In this document: piece after piece, positions 9,101 through 12,681 of the stretch
Numbering within the stretch: the stretch's first letter is position 1
Layout of the letters: every line of letters starts with the position of its first letter
Assembly: GCA_945494195.1 (NCBI GenBank)
Contig: CALYVJ010000020.1
Location: 1-12,681 of the forward strand
Length of the DNA: 12,681 nt
Reading direction: 5' to 3'
Origin: an uncultured Selenomonas sp.
GTDB lineage: Bacteria > Bacillota > Negativicutes > Selenomonadales > Selenomonadaceae
The notes under the pieces: model-generated
Databases searched by the model: none
What the model was told of the DNA's origin: nothing
Seen by the model: only the letters and a program-made list of their open reading frames with translations
Translations under genes and position numbers: made by a program

Positions 9101-9478
9101 GAGCATTATACCGATTCGGGCGGTAAGTCAGGCGGTCAGAAGGAAAAACTTGCCTATACGATACTGGCAGCAAGTATCGTATACAATTTTGGCCTTGAAG
9201 GGAAGCGGGCAAGCGAGCAATCGTTCCGATTCGTGGTGATCGATGAAGCCTTCCTCAAGAGTTCGGATGAGTCGGCGCGGTTTGGTCTTGAATTGTTCCG
9301 CAAAATGGATTTGCAGCTGCTGGTAGTGACGCCTCTCTTAAAGATTGCGACGATTGAGCCCTTTGTGCGTCATGTGGGCTTTGTCTATCAAAAGGATGAG
9401 GAGCATAGGTCTTATTTGCGAAATTTGACGATAGAACAATTGCAGGCAGAAAAAATAGCGCATACCAGTAAGAAGTGA
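6086..9478 (+). CDS. jetC: JetC / MksB-like SMC ATPase
   Basis: The product is the SMC-like (MukB/MksB-type) motor of a Wadjet/Mks condensin, with 1130 residues. It is expected to extrude DNA loops using ATP together with JetA and JetB. Walker A is GDVGSGKST at residues 48-56. Long Gln/Glu/Lys-rich coiled coils run from about 250 to 470. A compact hinge-like region lies at about 475-620 (FAGELMAVKETEAEWEGAL through VLGFSNLRKIQSLQ). A second coiled coil follows at about 620-780, with further helical segments to about 940. The C-terminal head has the ABC signature KSGGQKEKLAYTILAAS, with SGGQ at 1015-1018. Walker B is FRFVVIDEAF, with D1053 and E1054, and the D-loop-like KSSDESARFG follows. All ATPase elements are intact. 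The ATG at 6086 is preceded by AAGGAG at 6071-6076 inside jetB; other ATGs at 6079 and 6082 are out of frame. No jetD follows: the next element is a terminator. Confidence 0.93.
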   Translation: MNLFETTTELKDIPLGFRLQRLEVYNWGTFDKKVWTLELSGDTSLLTGDVGSGKSTLVDAIITLLVPPRKVTYNKAADASAKERSLASYVRGYYGQKRTEDGGGRPEALRGKDQYSVVLGVFSDRNFGRTVTLAQVFWFPDEAAASPKRFYVLAQKTLSITERFSAIGGDMRTFRKQLERDSFIKTFDDYPQYGHEFRKIFGIRQVQAMDLFQQTISMKKVDSLTGFVRQNMLEVPDAEQEGEVMLRLYHDLEAAHQAVERAREQQKYLQPIEKLGQEYAAAGRKQQENAVMQQHLASWFAGKAYKVQESMLQQSEAKLAELQKAWQDAKGTCDGLQQQLDGVHREMARNGGQQLDEVRHQLELCQQQKGQCELVREKYQQQLDLIALAMPSSAEDFRRNQQTMQERQQSIEQELEDLMADSGAIEANRKEAVVLETQLTEEIESLAKRKSNIPNKYVKIREQLCEDLGLAEDEMPFAGELMAVKETEAEWEGALERLLHGFGISLLVSDAHYGEVAGWMEKHNLHVKLVYFRVSDYVESVDMETLPEDAACRKLQRKEESAYCDWLSSELYTRFRHTCCETMQEFRQAKFALTRKGQVKINGRRHEKDDRRALDNRRDYVLGFSNLRKIQSLQEERENIREEQKFFQQKLRKNKAAQKKLQGEKDAIMLASQVQSFQELDIAPLIQQLAKLQQRVEELRQKNDVYRKLQEEEQGLVRQVARCQQDVSSKRDEASRIQERCRGTREQMIVEAELMNETPAEVQSTVYPLLERYMAEALPDQTFELSSRQKLQARFGAWLQEEGHQQENLLRHHGEELTRLMTGFRQQWPEVSADLLCSPEAAADYIAVLNRLRTDDLPKFEGRFRELLRENTINQIALFQTHLENTCQEIEDRIARINRSLAEIDYNEGRYIQIECSHAVSDTIQQFRRDLRACTDDALTGAVDDSYSEQKFQQVAKILERLQGRPGNTELDARWRREVIDVRNWYTFAASERWRDPAPGEDAEYEHYTDSGGKSGGQKEKLAYTILAASIVYNFGLEGKRASEQSFRFVVIDEAFLKSSDESARFGLELFRKMDLQLLVVTPLLKIATIEPFVRHVGFVYQKDEEHRSYLRNLTIEQLQAEKIAHTSKK

Positions 9479-9495
9479 AGAATAACAACAGGTTT

Positions 9496-9526
9496 AAGGC
9501 ATCTCATTTATGGGATGTCTTTTTTA
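9496..9526 (+). terminator. Intrinsic terminator ending the jet operon
   Basis: An 11-bp stem (9496-9506 with 9511-9521, including two G-T pairs) closes a 4-base loop and is followed by a run of six T residues. It starts 17 bases after the jetC stop, so the operon ends here without a fourth gene. Confidence 0.8.
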
Positions 9527-9582
9527 ATATAAATGACATCAATAAGAAAAGTGATAGTTTTCAGAATAGCGTAATGTAGATT

Positions 9583-9631
9583 CCTACCGACAAAAATCCT
9601 AAAACTTGTAGAATTGTACTATTGTGGTAGG
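9583..9631. repeat. Inverted repeat overlapping the chemoreceptor promoter
   Basis: CCTACC (9583-9588) and GGTAGG (9626-9631) are inverted copies separated by 37 bases. The right arm overlaps the end of the -35 box of the chemoreceptor promoter. Such a layout could serve a repressor or activator, but six-base arms can also arise by chance. Confidence 0.25.
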
Positions 9632-9650
9632 TGCTGGCGCAGAGTATAAT
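9622..9650 (+). promoter_or_regulatory. Sigma-A promoter for the first chemoreceptor gene
   Basis: TTGTGG (9622-9627) and TATAAT (9645-9650) are separated by exactly 17 bases. The -10 is perfect and the -35 is moderate. It lies 97 bases before the ATG and after the jet terminator. I looked for a flagellar sigma-28 promoter (TAAA, then GCCGATAA about 15 bases later) and found only the TAAA half at about 9600. Confidence 0.65.
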
Positions 9651-9660
9651 GAGCAAGTGT

Positions 9661-9681
9661 TGTTTTTCGAATGCGAAAACA
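9661..9681 (+). other. Small hairpin in the chemoreceptor 5' leader
   Basis: TTTTCG (9664-9669) can pair with CGAAAA (9674-9679) around a 4-base loop, with an outer TG/CA pair across one bulged T. It would form shortly after the predicted transcript start. No T run follows, so it is not a terminator. It may stabilise the leader or have no role. Confidence 0.35.
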
Positions 9682-9746
9682 GTTGAGTGTAGGAAAAAGG
9701 GGCTGGGGACGAGAATTGACAGTAAAGAGAAAGGTAGAGTGAAGGA

Positions 9747-11240
9747 ATGCGATTAAAAGACGTTCGTATGGGTTACAAGATTATGGTGCTGGTTATTATC
9801 GGTATCATTGGTATGGTATCTCTCGGTTTATCGAGTTACCAGGGAATGAGCAAGGCAAGTGATGATCTCGACAATATGTATAGTCGCAAATTGCAGGCCA
9901 CTCGTTTGCTCGGAACGGAAATCAGTCTCATGCGTGCGGTTAAGGTAAGTACCGTCAAGTATATCTTAGAACCGGGCGATGCCAAGGTAGAGGAATCGAT
10001 TGATGTAAACATCCAGAAGTACGAGAGCTACTGGAGTGAATATAGATCGCTGGGAATGAGGGCCGATAAAGCCGCAGCGGAGATTCCGAATACGGAAGCC
10101 AAGTGGAACGAATTCAAGCAGGGGGTGCAGGAAGTCCGCCGCCTGGTGAAGGAAGGCAAGAAAGAGGAAGCCTGGAAGTATTTTCGCAAGGTCGAACTGA
10201 CGACGGCTGAGGATTTGCTCAAGAGCCAGCAGGCTCTGCGCAAGATAGCTGATGATAATGCAGATATTCTCAACACCGAAATCAAGGAAAGCAATACCAG
10301 ACATATCGAATTCTCTTTTATGGTGAATTTGGTGGCACTGACATTGCTGGTGGGGTTGGCTACTATTATTATCCGCGATATCACGGGGGCGCTTCATCGC
10401 GGCGTTGCCATTTGCGAAGCGATGAAGAAAGGTGATTTCCGCACTGATGGGGTAAATCACGTTGACCGTGGCGATGAGCTCGGGGCAATGGCTAATGCCC
10501 TGTTTGCTATGCGCAAGGAACTCAATGCTCTCATGCGTAGTGTCAGCGAGTCTTCCGAGCAGCTGGCAGCTTCTTCGGAGGAGCTTACGGCAAGTTCCAA
10601 TCAGGCAGCGCAGGCATCTACGCAGGTGGCGCAGTCGGCTGGTGATGTGGTGAATACCGTCGAAAATCAGCAGAAGGCTGTTGCTAACAGCAATGAATCG
10701 GTGGCAAGAGTCCAGAGTGCTGTAGCCCATGTCAAAGAGCAGTCCCGCAAGGTGGCTGATAATTCCGCTTCGGCTGCAGAACGGGCAGAGGCTGGTTCGG
10801 TATCCATCGATGATTCGGTAGAGCAGATTAAGAGTGCGGAAGAGACGGTAAAAGATTCGGCAGAAGTCGTTGACCATTTGGGCGTACGTTCCCGAGAAAT
10901 CGGGGAAATCGTCGACACCATGGCAGGCATTGCGGAGCAGACGAATCTCTTGGCACTTAATGCCGCTATTGAGGCTGCCCGTGCTGGTGAGCATGGCCGT
11001 GGCTTTACGGTAGTAGCAGAAGAAGTTGGTAAGCTGGCCCATGAATCCCAGGAATCGGCTGTCAAATCGATGCAGAGTGGCCGCGAGGCTGTCGTGTCCG
11101 GTGCCCGTTCGGTAGAAGAACTGCGCACGATGTTTGATGAGATCAATACGCTGGTCAAGGGCGTATCGAATCAGATTCAGACGGTTGATGCAATCCTTAA
11201 AATTGGCAATACAACTGTTTGGGGAAAAAAACAGGACTAA
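9747..11240 (+). CDS. Methyl-accepting chemotaxis protein, internally shortened with altered C-terminus
   Basis: This is a membrane chemoreceptor of 497 residues. TM1 is at about 12-33, and an extracytoplasmic four-helix-bundle sensor (4HB_MCP-like) at 34-188. TM2 is at 189-209, HAMP at 210-263, and the cytoplasmic signalling helices follow. The CheA/CheW-binding tip is intact: [41 protein letters not shown] at about residues 387-427. Two lesions are visible. After HESQE (residue 436) about 17 residues of the descending helix are missing, compared with the usual family pattern and with IKDIQRDTED in the second copy. After VDA (482) the normal end is replaced by 15 unrelated residues, so the last part of the methylation helix is gone. 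The upstream copy is otherwise open and has its own promoter. A Shine-Dalgarno is weak (AAAGG or GAAGGA near 9730-9746). Ligand unknown. It may be non-functional, or may still signal within mixed arrays. Confidence 0.82.
   Translation: MRLKDVRMGYKIMVLVIIGIIGMVSLGLSSYQGMSKASDDLDNMYSRKLQATRLLGTEISLMRAVKVSTVKYILEPGDAKVEESIDVNIQKYESYWSEYRSLGMRADKAAAEIPNTEAKWNEFKQGVQEVRRLVKEGKKEEAWKYFRKVELTTAEDLLKSQQALRKIADDNADILNTEIKESNTRHIEFSFMVNLVALTLLVGLATIIIRDITGALHRGVAICEAMKKGDFRTDGVNHVDRGDELGAMANALFAMRKELNALMRSVSESSEQLAASSEELTASSNQAAQASTQVAQSAGDVVNTVENQQKAVANSNESVARVQSAVAHVKEQSRKVADNSASAAERAEAGSVSIDDSVEQIKSAEETVKDSAEVVDHLGVRSREIGEIVDTMAGIAEQTNLLALNAAIEAARAGEHGRGFTVVAEEVGKLAHESQESAVKSMQSGREAVVSGARSVEELRTMFDEINTLVKGVSNQIQTVDAILKIGNTTVWGKKQD
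10533..10876 (+). repeat. Direct repeat, copy 1 (chemoreceptor signalling helix)
   Basis: This block aligns without any insertion or deletion to 11892-12235 (constant offset of 1359 bases), from the end of HAMP to EVVD. The segment from 10542 to about 10620 is nearly identical between copies. It marks the tandem duplication of the two chemoreceptor genes and is a likely substrate for recombination or gene conversion. Confidence 0.85.
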
Positions 11241-11297
11241 CAGGGGGCAGAGGACGAGTTGGGATGTACGGACTACTGCAGAAAGGCGTGTGAGAAA

Positions 11298-12500
11298 ATG
11301 AGATTGAAAGACATTAAGATGGGGGACAAGATTCTCGTCTTGGTAATGGTAGGAATTATCGGTATGGCTGCCAACAAATACGAAGAGAACTGGGCCAAGT
11401 ATAAAGTTATCGGTATGCAGTCTGAGCGTGCAGCTGCGGAAATTCCCAATACCGAGGCTTTGTGGGCGAAGTATATGAAGGAAGTCCAGAACGTCAAAAA
11501 TCTGGTGGCTGAAGGCAAGCAGGATGAGGCTTGGAAAGCGTACAAAAATATTGAGGATACGACGGTAAAAGATCTGCTCAAGAGCTTGCAGGGCTTGCGC
11601 TAGGTGGCCGATGAAAACGCAGAGAACCTGAACAATGATATCAAGGCTAGAAACAGTCAGCAGATTGCATTCTCTACGATTCTCGTATTGGTGGCTTTTG
11701 CCATTTTGGGCGGCCTCTCAGTTATCATCATCCGTGACTTTACGGAATCCTTGGGAAGAGCAGTAGCTGCCTGCAATAAGATGCGTGATGGGGACTTCCG
11801 TACGGCTGGCCAGAGCATTGTAGATCGTGGCGATGAATTGGGATAGATGCTTACAGCACTGGCACAGATGCGTGGGGAACTCACGAAGCTTATGCGTAAT
11901 GTCAGCGAGTCTTCTGAGCAGCTGGCAGCTTCTTCTGAGGAACTTACGGCAAGTTCCAATCAGGCAGCGCAGGCTTCTACCCAGGTAGCACAGTCGGCTT
12001 CGGATGTCGTGAATTCGGTGGAAGACCAGCAGAAAGCTGTGGTTAAGAGCAACGAGTCCGTAGAGCGGGTTCAGCAGGCAGTAAGCCATGTCAAGTCACA
12101 GTCGGCAAAAGTGGCGGATAACTCGGCATCGGCTGCCCGCCGTGCTGCTGATGGCTCGGTGGCTATTGGTGAATCGGTGGAACAGATTCGTAGTGTAGAA
12201 AAAAAGGTAAATGGTTCGGCAGAAGTCGTCGACCGTCTTATCAAGGACATCCAGCGCGATACGGAGGATGGAGTTGATTCGATGCGGAATGGCCGCGAAG
12301 CGGTGGTCGCTGGGGCACGTTCCGTTGAAGGTCTGCGTTCGATGTTCGACGAAATCAATGGCCTGGTCAATGGCGTATCGCAGCAGATCCATACCGTGGA
12401 TGAGGCGGTAGAAGCTATGGCGGCTGAGTCGAAAGCGATTACGACAGAGGTGGCAAACATCAGGAAGCCTTGGCAAAATTCAAATTCTAATAACTTCTAA
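11298..12500 (+). pseudogene. Methyl-accepting chemotaxis protein, second tandem copy, decayed
   Basis: This is a paralogue of the upstream chemoreceptor. It starts at the ATG at 11298 with MRLKDIKMGDKI, matching [12 protein letters not shown]. The first deletion (about 11369) joins TM1 to NKYEENW of the sensor domain and removes about 63 residues. A TAG at 11601-11603 sits where the first copy has Lys166 (LR-K-IADDN). Reading continues in the same frame through TM2 and HAMP to a second TAG at 11844-11846, opposite Ala247. The frame then continues through the ascending signalling helix. A second deletion (about 12240) removes the entire CheA/CheW-binding tip, joining VVDRL to IKDIQRDTED. A third, frame-changing deletion near 12460 removes the end of the methylation helix; the original terminus EALAKFKF survives in another frame up to TAA 12488-12490. 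Without the tip it cannot signal to CheA. The ATG at 11847 after the second TAG has no good ribosome site. Confidence 0.9.
11892..12235 (+). repeat. Direct repeat, copy 2 (chemoreceptor signalling helix)
   Basis: This is the partner of 10533-10876, collinear without gaps. Differences between copies are mostly at third codon positions in the first 90 bases and more spread later on, which fits an older duplication with a better-conserved 5' part. Confidence 0.85.
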
Positions 12501-12542
12501 CGGGTGTTTTTCTTGGCATGGCCAGGGAGAAAGGCCCGTTTT
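12499..12542 (+). terminator. Intrinsic terminator after the second chemoreceptor
   Basis: AACGGG (12499-12504) pairs with CCCGTT (12535-12540). An inner stem is formed by TTTTTCTTGGC and GCCAGGGAGAA, including G-T pairs, around an ATG loop. A short internal loop separates the two stems, and T residues follow at 12539-12542. It closes the tandem receptor unit. Confidence 0.7.
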
Positions 12543-12589
12543 CAAAAATATAAATAAATTAAAACAATTTAAAACAGATAACAAAACGG

Positions 12590-12618
12590 TTGAAAAACGA
12601 GGAAAGTAATATTATAAT
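12590..12618 (+). promoter_or_regulatory. Strong sigma-A promoter for a gene beyond the window
   Basis: TTGAAA (12590-12595) and TATAAT (12613-12618) are separated by exactly 17 bases. The -10 lies in a perfect 12-base palindrome, ATATTATAATAT (12609-12620 region). The surrounding 12543-12660 stretch is very AT-rich and has no coding frame. The final bases (AAGGAAAGAGAGGGAG) look like a Shine-Dalgarno, so a start codon should follow just outside the window. Confidence 0.75.
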
Positions 12619-12681
12619 ATAGATAAAAAAATATACCTATTGAATAATGGATTAAGGAAATGTACAAGGAAAGAGAGGGAG

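Noticed and set aside
9595..9660. A flagellar sigma-28 promoter for the chemoreceptor.
   Set aside because: Only a TAAA half-site is present; the GCCGATAA part is missing at the expected distance, while a sigma-A pair fits well.
9479..9746. A jetD gene or fragment downstream of jetC.
   Set aside because: The 268 bases contain a terminator, a promoter and a leader only; no coding frame resembles DUF3322 or DUF2220.
11847..12500. A stand-alone soluble signalling-domain gene starting at ATG 11847.
   Set aside because: The ATG follows an in-frame TAG inside HAMP, no ribosome site precedes it and the CheA-binding tip is absent.
1..12681. CRISPR arrays, tRNA or rRNA genes, insertion sequences, attachment sites.
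   Set aside because: No regularly spaced repeats, cloverleaf-like elements, transposase frames or flanking duplications were seen. The only long repeat is the receptor duplication.

Overview
The window looks like chromosome from a motile, flagellated member of the Negativicutes, possibly Selenomonas or a relative. This is an inference. It rests on the tandem chemoreceptor genes and the flagellin remnant, with a KFKF-type receptor C-terminus still visible as a fragment. No rRNA, tRNA, CRISPR array, insertion sequence or integrase was seen, and no stretch longer than 300 bases lacks a gene or gene remnant.

Layout. Positions 1-33 may hold the last codons of an upstream gene, followed by a perfect bidirectional terminator. 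A minus-strand BASS-family sodium symporter gene (100-1068) has a clear sigma-A promoter. Next come two decayed genes. One is an M20-family amidohydrolase (1183-1758) cut down by three mostly in-frame deletions and a TAG codon, and ending in a strong terminator. The other is a flagellin (1838-3071) that lacks its N-terminal D0 segment and carries two frameshifts.

The intact centre (3200-9478) is one tight same-strand run. It holds a TSUP/TauE-SafE membrane permease and then three genes that I identify as JetA (DUF3375, kleisin), JetB (DUF4194) and JetC (SMC/MukB-like ATPase). These are the three condensin subunits of a Wadjet/MksFEB system. The nuclease gene jetD (mksG), normally fourth in Wadjet plasmid-defence operons, is not here: a terminator follows jetC by 17 bases. 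JetC keeps Walker A, the ABC signature and Walker B, so the complex looks functional as an ATPase. The open question is whether it has become a housekeeping MksBEF-like condensin or uses a nuclease encoded elsewhere.

The right end (9622-12542) holds two tandemly duplicated methyl-accepting chemotaxis protein genes. The first is open but lacks about 17 residues of the descending signalling helix and its real C-terminus. The second is a pseudogene with three deletions and two TAG codons. The window ends in a strong promoter and a Shine-Dalgarno-like stretch that belong to a gene starting just beyond it.

The most interesting points are the JetABC set without JetD behind a TSUP permease, the fact that all internal stops in otherwise readable frames are TAG while no intact gene here ends in TAG, and the concentration of decay in flagellin and chemoreceptor genes on both sides of an intact condensin operon.
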